Positions 22,040 to 33,959 of a DNA stretch of 64,000 bases are shown piece after piece. This DNA comes from Theobroma cacao (lineage: Eukaryota; Streptophyta; Magnoliopsida; Malvales; Malvaceae), in the NCBI RefSeq assembly GCF_000208745.1, contig NC_030851.1, positions 1,822,666 to 1,886,665 of the forward strand. Reading direction: 5' to 3'. Under the pieces are notes generated by a model. The model had not been told where the DNA came from. It saw only the letters and a program-made list of their open reading frames with translations, and searched no databases. How positions within the stretch are numbered: position 1 is the stretch's first letter; each line of letters starts with the position of its first letter. The position numbers and the translations under genes are program-made.

Positions 22040-22260
22040 TTTGGTGGATACCCTTTTTGTTAACTTAAAATGAATAGTTTTATAATAAAACTTAAATGGA
22101 AATAAAAGCAGCAAGTGTTTACAGTTAAAACATCTTTTGCCAAGTTACACACGTTCACACAGCAGCAATGGCAGACCGAAGTGTCTGTTGCTTTTTCTTT
22201 CTTTGTTCCCTTAATTAAGCCTGAGATCAGACATTGACAAGCTTTGGGAGCATAAGACTC
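22040..22260. repeat. Q module, copy 2
   Basis: It carries AACATCTTTTGCCAAGTTAC, ACACAGCAGCAATGGCAG and CCCTTAATTAAGCC phrases, shared with 24790-24905 and 60360-60450. The following stretch to about 22880 is AT-rich with nothing recognisable. Confidence 0.55.
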
Positions 22261-22879
22261 CAATCAAGGACGTACCTATTTTTAAACGACATACAGCTAT
22301 GAGAATCTATGCTAGCGTTTAATTGAGATGAACATTATTGTTTTCATTAAAAGCTCATAAACAACCTTGACTTATATACACAAGTCCAATCTCATGATAG
22401 ACAGATTAACTTGATGTCACGCAAAGATTTATTATTTTTGTTTTCCAAATTTGATTCCATGTTTAAATACGTATGGATGAAAATGATAGTTATATTATTA
22501 TGAAAATAGGCAAGGCAACAGGACAACAGGTAATACATTAAGAGTGATTAAAAAGTAATTATAAAAATAATTATATTATATTATATATATATTAAATTTT
22601 ATATCTATAATAATAAAAAAATAAAAATTTAAAAATAACGTGACTTCGTCTTTGATAACAGGATTAAAGTATTGACATTAGACCTTAATATAGGATTAAA
22701 ATCATAAATAGTCTAAAGAATTGAGTGTAGTCTTTGGCCACATGGTTATTTTTGCTTTGTGTTGGCAGGTCGGTTTCTTTTGTTCTGTACATGGGGGTGT
22801 ATTGGAGAGGTAGGCCAGTTCCTTTTTGTCCACTACCCTTTCATCTATTTCGTTTAATGAAAGCATCTTTGATAATTTT

Positions 22880-23261
22880 CAAACAAAAATTAAAATCATA
22901 AATGGTCCCCAATAATCCAGTCAGAACTGAGCAGAGAGGGCACGACTCACCAACCACTTAGGCAAACCATTTTCAACGGAAGTGAATTACACCTTATCCT
23001 TTTTTTCAACAACTACACTTGGGAACACGAAACATTGCTGGTAAAGCATTCATGGGTTGATTTCCTTTTGACCAAAAACTTAAGCCGTTGTTTCTTGTAT
23101 TAATACCATCTCCTCCTCTTTGTGTTTTTTTATGGCAATTTTGTCTTCACATTGCATTCAACTGCTTTTGACAGTTTCCTTGCGTTTCAAGGTAAGATCC
23201 TCATGCTACCAAGAAATCGGTTCAATCAAAGCACACAACCATGCAATCTTTGGAAAGTCTA
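22880..23261. repeat. Duplicated flank (copy at 24905-25290)
   Basis: CAATAATCCAGTCAGAACTG, CTTATCCTTTTTTTCAACAACT and the CAAGGTAAGATCCTCATGCT phrase are shared with the segment that introduces unit 2 at 25212. It ends where R3 copy 3 begins. Confidence 0.6.
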
Positions 23262-24330
23262 ATTTTGGACTACCATTTCTTTTGTTTCGGTTCAATCCTT
23301 TTTGAAGTTAATTATGTTCTAGTATCCAACAAGATCCATCAAAGAGGTAAAAGTTTACCTGATGAAAAAAAACAAGCTCACCTCACCAACAGGATCAAAA
23401 TATAGGCATTAGACCTTGACAGGATTAAAATCATAACTGGTCTACCCTGCCCCTCATCAAAACAGAACACAGAGCAATGCCTAATTCCGGATATGATTTA
23501 CTCACCTGTTCCCTGTCAAATAACACCCCTCCTGATTAGCCTTTATGATGGTGCATGCCAAAGCATAAATCCCAATCATCCTCAATCCCAAAATTTCAAC
23601 CTTATTGCTCTGAAAATTAAGCAAAACAGTTATTGCTAGATTTCTTCTTCCTCCTTATATCTTGGCATATTTTTTCCTATGAAAATGATATCTCTTCGCT
23701 TATAATTTTATCACAAGTTGTCTTCATTTGTTATTCATAGTAATACTTGTCATGAAACTAATTTTCATATAGTTTGTATGGTTTTTTATTTCGAACATCT
23801 TTTATTAAGTTTATATAAATTTTTAAGTTCATATAATGGCATTTGAAATATTCTTGACATTAATATGTCCAAATTAACTAGATCGTAGAATTTTTTATGC
23901 TCTATTATACCAAAAAGAAATAACCTTATCTTTATATAAAACCATGAGTTGCTTGTAGGAGTGGAGGCAACCATTCTATTGTCACGACACTACTGTTCAG
24001 AAGACAAACAATTTCCATCCCCGTGGGGATGCTACTTCCTAGTATCTGTCTCGTGAGCATGGTAGAAATAAATACTACTATTCTTCAGTTTGTTCTGACG
24101 CATTGCATGTTCGGTCCTATACTCCTTTTGTATCTTAAGCCTCTGAAATCATCATCTTAAATCGCCATTGCACACCGTCGGAAAAGCCTACCACCTCAGT
24201 ATCAACTTTTTCAACCACCTCTTTGTACGCCCTATGGACTCGTGCTAATCGCGTGGCATCCCAAGTTTCTTCACTTTTAACACGTAGGAAATCCAAAATC
24301 CTGAAGTTCCACTGAAATGAATACATGGTT
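23262..24330. repeat. R3 module, copy 3
   Basis: This copy is fully collinear with 14790-15840. On the minus strand its right end reads SEETWDATRLARVHRAYKEV (about 24190-24290), another coding-like phrase also recognisable at 58850-58910. It has no adjoining TIP1 exon, unlike copies 1, 4 and 5. Confidence 0.65.
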
Positions 24331-24759
24331 TTGTTGAAATATGAGATAGTAAAATTATACGAGAAGTTCGTTTTGTTTCACGTAATCCTTCTTAAAAAAT
24401 TTATTTCATTTAGTTTATAGTGTTACTTGGTTTTTATGAGTAATTTCATCTACATTTAAAATTAAAGATGTCGACATAGTGTTGACGAGTCAAACAGTAC
24501 TAACACAATGTTAACATGTCTGAAATTAAAAAAAAAAATTAGATAAAACAAAAATTGTCACATAACACTAGACCAAATATGAAAGTGCAGTAATTTTTAA
24601 CTTATCTTTGTTTCCGAAGCTTTCGTGTTTCTCTCTATTTTCAGTCATAAACTCAATAACATAAATATAATTGATTTAGTAGGTACGTACATATGTCTGA
24701 TTTGATGAGTAATAATATATAAGCCGAACCCATAGCCATAAAAATGAAAATTTTACAAA

Positions 24760-25211
24760 ATGTTGGCCTGTTTGATGATAGCTAAACTAAAAGCAGCAAG
24801 TCTTTACAGTTAAAACATCTTTTGCCAAGTTACACACTTTCACACAGCAGCAATGGCAGGCCGAAATGTGTGTTGCTTTTTCTTTCTTTGCTCCCTTAAT
24901 CAAGCCTTTTTGTCCAATACCCATAACGAAAGCATATTGATAATTTCAAACAAAAATTAAAATCATAAATGCTCCCCAATAATCAATGCAGAACTGAGCA
25001 GAGAGGGCAACGCTCACCAACCACTTAGGCAAACCTTTTTCAGCCAAAGTGAATTACAGCCGATCCTTTTTTTCAACAACTACACTTGGGAACACCAATC
25101 ATAAATTCATGGGTTCATTCCTTTTTGACCAAAAACTTAAGCCTTTGTTTCTTGAATTAATACCAACTCCTCCTCTTTGTGTTATTTTTGGTCAATTTTG
25201 ACTCCACACAA
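24760..25211. repeat. W/Q fragment leading into unit 2
   Basis: A short W start (TGTTGGCCTGTTTGATGATAG) is joined directly to a Q module at about 24795, then to a copy of the 22905-23180 flank. This composite junction marks the entry to unit 2. Confidence 0.5.
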
Positions 25212-28180
25212 CCATTATCGTATCAAGGTAAGATCCTCATGCTACAAAGAAATCCGTTCAATCAAAGCACCCAACCATTCAATCTTTGGAAGTAAATCAT
25301 CATTCAAGGAGAATAAATCGCCTGCACTTTATTCCAATCTATTTAGACATAGACAAATGATGCAATGATTCATCTACATATAAATAAAAGTATTATGTGA
25401 AAAAAAAGTTTTTGTATTATTATTTTATTAACTTGGTATAATAAAGACTAATAACAGTAAGCACTCAAACATTTGATTCATTGTCATCGATTAATGTATG
25501 ACCTTCTATTTAATAAAAAGGTTCGAATTTTCTTTCTTTAAATTAAAAAAATAAATAAATAAAAGTAAATAAACCAATGGGTTTCTGGGCTCAGTTTGCT
25601 GAAGAAGAAGCTCATCTAATGGTGGATATAAATTAGATGTTGTTGGGTTGGGCTTGCAATACCAAGGAAAGCATTATGATTTGTTTTAGTATAAATGAAG
25701 AAGAGCAAATCAACTTCAAAGGGGGGATTCAATATCCAAATTATGATATTATGATATTAAACTATTGAAAATGTTAAAATACATTGAAATTATTACTTTT
25801 CCAAATATTTCATATCAATTTTTAATAATTTCTTGTTATTATATTTTAAATTACAATATAATGTGAATTCGTCTATCTCACATGAGCAGGAAATGTAAAC
25901 TTTTAGTTTAATTAATGAAATTAATTCATTAATTGAGAAAAAAATTAATAATTTTGTAGTGCCTCTACATCTTCCCTAAGAAGAGCTAAAATGATAGCCA
26001 AAACAATTTGTAGGGCAATTAGATGTTCTAATTTTATTATGTAAATAGATATGGGGACTATGGAAGGTCCAGTGTCGTATTTCCTAGAAGGACTTGCTCA
26101 ACTGTCGAAATAGCTTATTACTTTATCAGTGCTGAATATATAATTTTGGTAAAATGTAAGATGGTAAAATTACAGAAGAAGTTCTTGTATTTTTTTTTTT
26201 AATTTGATCTCTTTTAAAACATATTATTTAATTTAGTTCTTTAACTCTTGAATAACTTAGTCTTTATCAATAATTTCATCTAAATTTAGAGTTAAAGAGG
26301 TTGACGTGATCTTGATGTGTAAGACAGTATTGACATAATATTGATGTGTCCAATAACACTAATATAGTGTTGATGTGTCATAAATAAAAAATAAATTGTC
26401 ACGTAATTTGTCGTAATGCTCTGCACGGCCCTTTAAAACGTGGTGCTGTTTCATCTACGACCGTGAGAATTAAATAGCTAAACTAAAAGCGTGATGGGCT
26501 TGCTAGCTTGCTATAATAAAAAGCATGAACCCTTTAGAAGAATACTTTGATGTTTGATTTTTATAATAAAACCTTTATAATAAAAATCAAAGTATTCTAT
26601 AATGATTTTTATAATAAAACCTTTAGAAGAATACTTTGATTTTTATTATAGCTTGCTATAATGGAGATCAATGGGTCCATTATGACGTTTGATTGCGTTT
26701 GATTTTTTGGCTGGTTGCTCAAATTGTTTTCTACCACTAAAGAAAATTATATACATTTAGGGGGATAAGATACGGTAACCTTTTTCCTGCTTTATGTCTG
26801 GTTGAGGGTTTGATCATTATCATTTAATTTCACAACAAATCTTCCAGAGCATGGCAAATGGAGGTTAACGTATACTTGGTCCATTGATTTGGGCACTACT
26901 AGCTAGCTTGCAATCAAAAGTCTATTACGTATTCAAACCGTTCTCCCTTTGGTCGTTGTTCATTAATTATACCAGGTTAATGCTAATTCTAGTTATAGAA
27001 GGTCAAGTCAAACTAGACTTGTTTAATCATGTAACAAATGTTTAGTATTAATTTATCTCTTACAGTGCATCGATGTCACGTGGGGGAGGCGGATCCCATG
27101 AACATGATGACCAATAAAGGGGAAATTATTTTCTTTCCTTTCATACAAGGACAATATTTACAGACACAAAGAAAATTGAGTGCATACGTCTTTCTTACCC
27201 TAAAAGATAATTAAGTCATTCCACTTAAATTTACAATTTTATAATAATAATAATAACAATAAACTTAAAATCAAAAAATAAAAAATAAATAAATAAAAAC
27301 TAAGTTTGAAGCAGTAAAAGGACCTGGACATGTTTTTCAAGTCAATAACAACGTTTGAAGTTCTTCATAAAAAAAAATTCTCCTTATCCATGAATAAGGA
27401 TGATACCACACCGACATCAAAATATATGAATGAATTGTTTCTTTTATACACTGCACCTTGACCATATTCTTCAACACAATAAAAAAAACCTTTCAACAAA
27501 TATTACCAAATTTTATTTCTATATAAACCCAACAATCCTCTCAACGATAAATTTTGGTTTTGATCGTTAAGATGGATTCGGTGGATTGTTGTATGAAGGC
27601 ATAATACTAAAATAAGTTTTTAAAATTTTTAAAAAAATTTAACTAAATTTTTATTATTTTGTTATAATTAATTTTTTTAATTTTAAAATTAAATAATTTT
27701 TTATTATCAATAAATATTATTAATATATTATTATATTAAATTAATATATCATGTTATTATACAATAAAAAATATTAATTAAAATTAATTATAATTTATTT
27801 GCCCCATGTTAAATATGATGTCTAATGTTAAAATACCGCCGCCGACGAATTAAACAACTGTCCGGTCGTTGTCTTTGTTAAAATAAGACACAGTATCAGC
27901 CTTCACGTGATTGATCTGATTGCTTTATTCTTCATTCAGTGAAGTCCATTTATATATTACCAACAAAGAAAGTCAAACAGTCGGACATCATGGTACGATT
28001 GTCCCCCAAGAATAAAGCAAATTACATCATTGAAAAGTACGAGGGATTATCAATTTCGTTTCAAAGCAGAAATAAAGTACAACGACAAATGTCACAAATG
28101 AGTAAAAGAAACTTCAGAAAGCGCATAATTTTTTTCCTTTTTTATAATAGAAAAGAAAAAGCGTGCCAGGGCCCCCCGTT
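25212..28180. repeat. Left non-coding block of unit 2
   Basis: This is the collinear copy of 1-2880. Differences are mainly small indels, plus a local inverted insertion in the W module at 26545-26660. No gene is preserved. Confidence 0.8.
26576..26650. repeat. Perfect 21-bp inverted repeat within W module
   Basis: TATAATAAAAATCAAAGTATT (26576-26596) is followed 33 bases later by its exact reverse complement (26630-26650). Neighbouring direct repeats of TTTATAATAAAACCTTTA show the module was locally copied in inverted orientation. The other W copies lack it. Confidence 0.85.
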
Positions 28181-28249
28181 GAATCAGAAGGAAATAATAA
28201 TAAATACTTTACAAAGAAAAGGACCAAAAAGATATGAAGGGACGGAAAA

Positions 28250-29475
28250 ATAAAAGGTTGAGGCCGGCGGCGATTCCAGTGACAACGGAAGTAAAACCAT
28301 GGCGGTGAAAATTTTTTTGAAGGATTCATCTTTTTCAAAACCACAAAAATCTTTAACAAATCACTGACAAAACAAATACTACAGAAGAGAAAAAGAAAAT
28401 CCATGACTTTTTTTTTGAAAAACTTTTGTCTCCTACAAAAAAGAAACTAAAAAAACCAACCAAAAGAACGCTGATCAGGTCTGATCTGAAACTCTTTCAT
28501 AAAATTTTCAGAAAATTCTTTTAAAAAAAACACCAGCAACAGATCAGATCTGAAACTTTTTGTTGTAACAACCCTAGATCTGAGATTTAGGGGGAAGTAA
28601 TCGGTGGAAGCTGAAAGATGAAGAAGATGATGAATTGATCGTGGGACGTGACTGCGGTATCGGCAGAAAGAAGGCTAGGGTTTTTTTGAGAGAGAGATAG
28701 GAAACTGGCGGCAGAAGGAAGTGGGAAGAGAAGAGAAGAAAAGAGGGAATGGAAATAGTGAGCAACCACAGGCAAAACCAAGGCGAACGACAGTACCGGT
28801 GTCGTTTGGTAAACAGAAAGAGGAAAAAAGGAAAGGAGAAAATTTTTTGACGAAAATAATTTAAATAAAGTAAGGAAAACCCTAAGAATCATCAAAATTT
28901 TATTAACAAAAAACTCACCAAATTTACAGATCTCCTTTCAGAAAACTCAAAAAAAAAAAAGAGATCTGGAATTTTTTTTTGGAATAACAAAAAAGAAACC
29001 CTAAGAGAATTAAAAAAACACACACAGACACACAAAAATCAGAGATTTTATTTTTAACTTTTCTGAAATAACAAAAGCATAAAAAAACTGGAAACAGTAA
29101 GGAAAAAGTTAGATCTAGAATTCTCTTTTAAAATTTTAGAAACTTTTTTCCAAATTTTAAGGTTTTCTAAGAAGAAAATGGGAAGAACATATTTCAATAA
29201 AAAAAGAAAAATAAAAGAAAAGAGTCACCGGCAACGGCTGCAAACGGAAACAAAAATCGAAAGAGAGAGAGAAAAATAGGAGAAAGGAAACGGCGACAGA
29301 AGAGAAAAACAGAAAAGGCCGACGAAGTGGAAGCAACTGAAAGCAACCGTAGCGAGAACAGTGAGAGAAAGAAGAGAGAGAGAGGCGGCTAAAGTGAGAG
29401 AAGGGTAGGGAGAGAATGAGGGAAGGTTTGGGTTTGTGAATGAAGTGCGGGTTCACATTGGGTACGAGAAGCGCA
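28250..29475. repeat. GGC module, insertion in unit 2
   Basis: A purine-rich module with GCCGGCGGCGATTCCAGTGA near 28262, repeated AGATCTGAAACTTTTTGTTG phrases and AGATTTAGGGGGAAGTAATC near 28580. It is absent from the matching place in unit 1 (2880-2895). Copies or parts lie at 32440-33510, 37560-37830, 38190-38850, 48060-48330 and 50270-51060. Frames within it vary in the copies; an LTR, TRIM or captured promoter origin is possible. Confidence 0.6.
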
Positions 29476-29479
29476 AAGA

Positions 29480-31060
29480 AGGAAATGTCAGTGGGCTACT
29501 TGGTAGCTAGGCCAGTAGTTTCAAGATAATATTAAACACTGATATCCAAGTTTACAAGACAACAGTGTGAACTCACGAGGGTAGCAGTAGATTCTTTCTT
29601 ACATAGCCGCTTAAAGCCCAAAGGGTTGCCAGGGATTTGATGTTTTACCAAGAAACATTTAATGCTCTTTGTTACTGAGGATTGTGTGATTGTTGACGAG
29701 ATAATACTGTAACATTTAGTATGTACAGTATATAAGAAAGCGTATTTAAAATCCTGATTCCTCATTTAATGTTTTTATGTTTTGGTTTAATCATGCTCTA
29801 TGCTCTCTTTCCTGCTTTCTATGGCGGAGGGAGCTGGGTTTTTATGATTGAAGAGTTTTGTTTTTACGCTCTCTCGTTTTCAAACAGCGTAGGAACAACC
29901 TTTTCTATCTCTAGTCTTTGACTCCAACCAAATCTGCTGACCTTTCATCCCACTCCAACATGTACACCCAAAAACTCCGTAGACAAGATAGTGAAAGTGG
30001 AATATTCTCAAGCATTTATTTCTGTTGCTAATTGTAAATTTCATAGAGTAATTAACTCCGAGCTATACACAAAAAAGGGCAATTCTTCGCTTATTTCATA
30101 AACTCTATTTGAAATAATCCCAGAATTTAAAACTCCGAGTTCTCAAATAGCAAAGTTAAAATGTACTGTTTGAAGAGGGTGATGATTTTATGGGAAAAGC
30201 CCATGATAGGTTACACTTAATTTTTTGGGTCACCAAGGGTTAGAACGTCATGAGGTAGAAGATTTTACCATTGTTTATTCAACTTTTTTTGTCATTATTT
30301 TATATCTAAAATCTTTTACTTATCAATGCAGAGTAAGACTCAGAATCGAAGGGTCGTTGTGCAATAATAAATTTCGTCTGATGCCTCTGGATTCTAGCCG
30401 TTCTGGTGCAATATGCTTTCACGTATAATATATCATAAATGTGTGACTTTTATAGACTAAACTAATAAATTAATGAATGCATTAATAATTGAAATGGAAA
30501 GTGACAGTTAACTCCTTTGTTACTTTGTAATTTGTGAGGTTTTCTTGCTGGTGAGGTTATGTACGTGATTCATAGATCACTTTCTTTATTTTTGACTAAA
30601 CTTGGGTCAAAACTTTCTTTTATCTTTATGAAATATAGAATTCTTATCTGTAGTCATCTGTTGCGTGTTTTTCTCTGGAAAACCCACCTACACAGTTCCT
30701 GCACCTTTGAACCGGTCAAGCTTTCGATAGACAAAAAAGATTTTAGTAAAAGTGACAATTTTCATATAATCAAGGATATTTTAGCAGGTTTCAGGTATTT
30801 GAACTGCAAGATTTTGAGAATATTCAATTAGAGCAGCTAGCCATCTTTTTTCCTACAAAACGAACCAGCTGGAGATGATTTGTAATTGGAGTTCTGTCTT
30901 TGGTTTGCTTGAGGAGATCATATACTTTCTGTCTGCATGAACTCTTGGAGTAGCTTTTTGATTTTATTGGTTATGGGAGGCAAAAAGCTCAAAGGAATCT
31001 TATGGAGGAAGGTACCCAACATGCAGGTGGGCTGGTTCAGGTGCATGGAGTCATCCACAA
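29480..31060. repeat. Upstream module of B3-like copy in unit 2
   Basis: It matches 2895-3700 and contains the 780-base part (about 29985-30760) also found at 48470-49040 but lost from unit 1. No coding frame is shared by the copies. Confidence 0.65.
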
Positions 31061-31403
31061 ACGGACCTCATTTAAGCTGACTTTGAGAGCTTTATCTTTC
31101 TAGACTCGTATTACTTTCGTGTATCGTCGGCAAATGTATGGTTTTGTCTTGTACTGATCAGTTAGGAACCGGAGCGATTAAATGTGATAAATTTTTTTGT
31201 AAATCACGGACCCTTTTCGGTTTCAGTTGACTGGTTGGTATGTAATAGCCTGTAAAAAACAGTCTTCAGCTACAAGAATAGAAATTACCATTTTTCAAAA
31301 AAAAAATAATTCATTAAAGCTTTTGAAATTAGAAAGCAAAAGAGGTTAGGTTTTGGCCAGCGATATCCAAATTTTCACCCAAATTCCACATGCGAGACAG
31401 CTC

Positions 31404-31411
31404 TATAAATA
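31404..31411 (+). promoter_or_regulatory. TATA box of B3-like copy in unit 2
   Basis: TATAAATA lies in the same context as at 4202, so the promoter core outlives the broken coding region. Confidence 0.55.
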
Positions 31412-31517
31412 TCCCTCAGGGCTTCCCTTTGAACCAGAACCCTAATCTCCTCACACACATATACCAAACCCTTTTCACACTTTCACCCCCAAGCCGATAG
31501 GTTGCTAAGTGGAACCA

Positions 31518-31789
31518 ATGGAAGAGATATTCCAAGCCAATATCGCACCTAACCATGCAAGAAAGTTGACTTTTTCGTGTAACGCCGACGCTCTCCCCCA
31601 AGATGCTAGGTTTGATTTGATCGTAGAGGATGATGCAACTGGAAATTTGAATGCAAGAGGGAACCACAAGCCAACTCTTTCTCCTTCTCTGGGAGTCAGT
31701 GGAGAGACTTTGCCAAACCCAGAATCAATGCTTCAATCACTCTTTTCGGAAACGGCAATATCTACGTCATTCGGGTCCGGCCAATGTGA
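31518..31789 (+). pseudogene. Small B3-like gene broken by a 10-bp deletion
   Basis: The frame starts MEEIFQANIAPNHARKL and follows copy 1 until VEDDATG. There, ten bases present at 4360-4647 (spanning the GRSW codons) are missing, so translation shifts. The rest, FSFSGSQWRDFAKPRINASI and YVIRVRPM, is still open in the next frame and ends at TGA 31787-31789, two codons before the stop in copy 1. Apart from the deletion and the earlier stop there is little decay, so the loss is recent. TATA (31404) and AATAAA (31910) remain. A shifted product would keep only the first third of the domain. Confidence 0.8.
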
Positions 31790-32079
31790 TTCTAAGCGTC
31801 AGTTCTGGCAGCAGTGGCTTCTTTGCCTTTTTCTTTTTCTTTTTTAATTAAAATAAGTCGCAATATGAAGCTGCATCATGTCGTAGTTTGTTGCTTTTTC
31901 CTTTGATTCAATAAATATTAAAAAGTTCTATTAAGTAATTGTGTACTTCCATAGTCTCCGGTTCCGGTCATCCCCTTGTTCAATTTTCAATGACATTTAC
32001 ACTTTATTTATAAAGACATTAATTAGGGGCACGACTGTCCACAAAACATTCCTCTGACTTATATGCAAAATTATTTATT

Positions 32080-33510
32080 TTACAATAATAATAAAAGAAA
32101 GTAGAAGGCGAAAAAGGGCATAACACCGGCGGCGAAACAATCGCCATCGGCATCGGCAGCAGCAGCTCAAGTGATGACAAGGGAAGGAGAGAAAAGGACG
32201 GCTGCCGAAAATGGAAGCCGTATCCAAGACATCAAAAGTTTTGGGGTCCACATTCCCAAAAAAGTTGGGCTTGAAAACATTCGGATCCACTAGGTTTTAA
32301 ACTAAAAAGAGTCCCATGTAGAGGTTCCCTAACGAGGAGACAATTCGACCCCACATGGACTTCTCAAATCAAGCTAAGCTGACCTCTGGGAGCCATTCTA
32401 CCTTGAATTTTGTACTTTGAATTGAGGGTCAGGTGTGACGCAATTATTGTTTTCAGTTGAGGACAAAACGACGTAGTATTGAGGCCCGACAGAAACTTTG
32501 ACGCCGGCGGCGAACCCAGCGGCATCGGAAGAAAAAAGGAAGAGGGTAAAAAAATTAAAGTATTCATCTTTTTCCAAACCATAAGTCTTGAAAGAAATCA
32601 AAATAAAATCACGGACAGAACAAAAATTACAGAAAGGAAAACGAAAATCCGACTTCTTTTTCGAAAAATCAAGTTTACTATTAAGAGAAAATGAAAGAAA
32701 AATAAAAGCACCAACAAGAAGAAAGCAGATCTGAACTTTAAATAAAAATTTTGCAGAAAAAAAACCCACCATATTAAAAGAATCACCACCAACAGACCAG
32801 ATCTGAAATTTTTTGTTGTAAAAACTCTATATTTGAGATTTTCAGCCTTTCAGAACAAAAATTACAGAAAGGAAACAGAAAATCCGACTTCTTTTCGAAA
32901 AATCAAGTTTACTATAAAAAGAAAATGAAAGAAAAATAAAAGCACCAGCAAAAAAAAATGCAGATCTAAACTTTAAATTAAAATTTCCAGAAAAATAACC
33001 CACCATATTAAAAGAATCACCACCAACAAATCAGATCTGTGATTTTTTGTTGTAAAAACTATAAATTTGAGATTTTCAGGCTTTCTTTTTCCTTGAGGTT
33101 TTAAATAAAAAGTTTTCCTGGGTTTTCTCGGGTTGTTCAAAGAAATTAGGGGGAAATAATCGGTAGAAACTTTTAAGGCGTCGAGACGAAGAAGATGATG
33201 GGTTGTTCGACGGGAACTGACGACGGTATCGGCAGAAGGAAGGCTAGGGGTTTTCAGAAAAGAGAGCACACAGGCGGCAGAAGGAAGGCTAGGGGTTTTC
33301 AGAAAGAGAGGATACAGGCGGCAGAAGGCAGAGGAAAGAGAAGGAAAGGAGGAGGGAAAGCAAAGGAAAAAGTGTACCGCCGCCTTAAACGCCAAAGGAC
33401 AACTACAGCTTCTGCCCATCGAGGTGGGTAAAAAGATGTTAGGGTTTGGGGCTATCTATGGTCCCAAAATTCAGAAAACCACGTCGTGTCCTTCGTAGGC
33501 AGATAAATGA
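32080..33510. repeat. GGC module complex downstream of unit 2 B3-like copy
   Basis: The left part (32096-32380) continues from the B3-like 3' flank and matches 49970-50210 and 18036-18290; a minus-strand phrase DPKTFDVLDTASIFG is similar in all three. The right part carries GACGCCGGCGGCGAACCCAG near 32500, AGATCTGAA phrases, and a purine-rich section ending GTTAGGGTTTGGGG near 33440. No gene is assigned. Confidence 0.55.
32615..33085. repeat. Tandem duplication, 236-bp period
   Basis: CAGAACAAAAATTACAGAAA begins at 32615 and again at 32851, with collinear text to TTTGAGATTTTCAG in each. The homologous module at 50400-50650 has a single unit, so the duplication is specific to this copy. Confidence 0.85.
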
Positions 33511-33959
33511 AGGAAAAAGTCAAAGAGGAGGCGGGCCGGGTCCATCCAAGCCCAACTGGCATGATCTTTTATGGGTCAAATCCAATAACAATGGAGGTAT
33601 TTCCTAACCTATTAATTTATCTTTTATTTTTTATTTATCTATTTTTTCATGCATGTACTGAATTCATTTTAAAAAGGGGTAAGAATAAAAAATAAAATAA
33701 ATTAATTGAATAAATTTAATAAGCACTTAAAAAAGAGTATTAAGGGAATCCCAAGATTATTGTCACAAGGTGACAAACATGATATTGGTATAGCGAATGC
33801 AAGGAACATATTCTACTTTTATTATGTAAATAGATAGGGGGACTAAGGAACATCATCTTCTTCTTCCCCACTTTCTCCCTCCTTTACTAGATGTGAAACA
33901 GTACTCTTCTCACATCCATCAAACCCATATACTTTCATGGGTCTTGCCTATCAACTCCA

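Noticed and set aside
28114..28895. Phe/Ser-rich minus frames in the GGC modules (also at 32398, 32973, 38482, 47877 and 50662)
   Set aside because: They are complements of purine-rich DNA, differ in frame and stops among copies, and show no domain.
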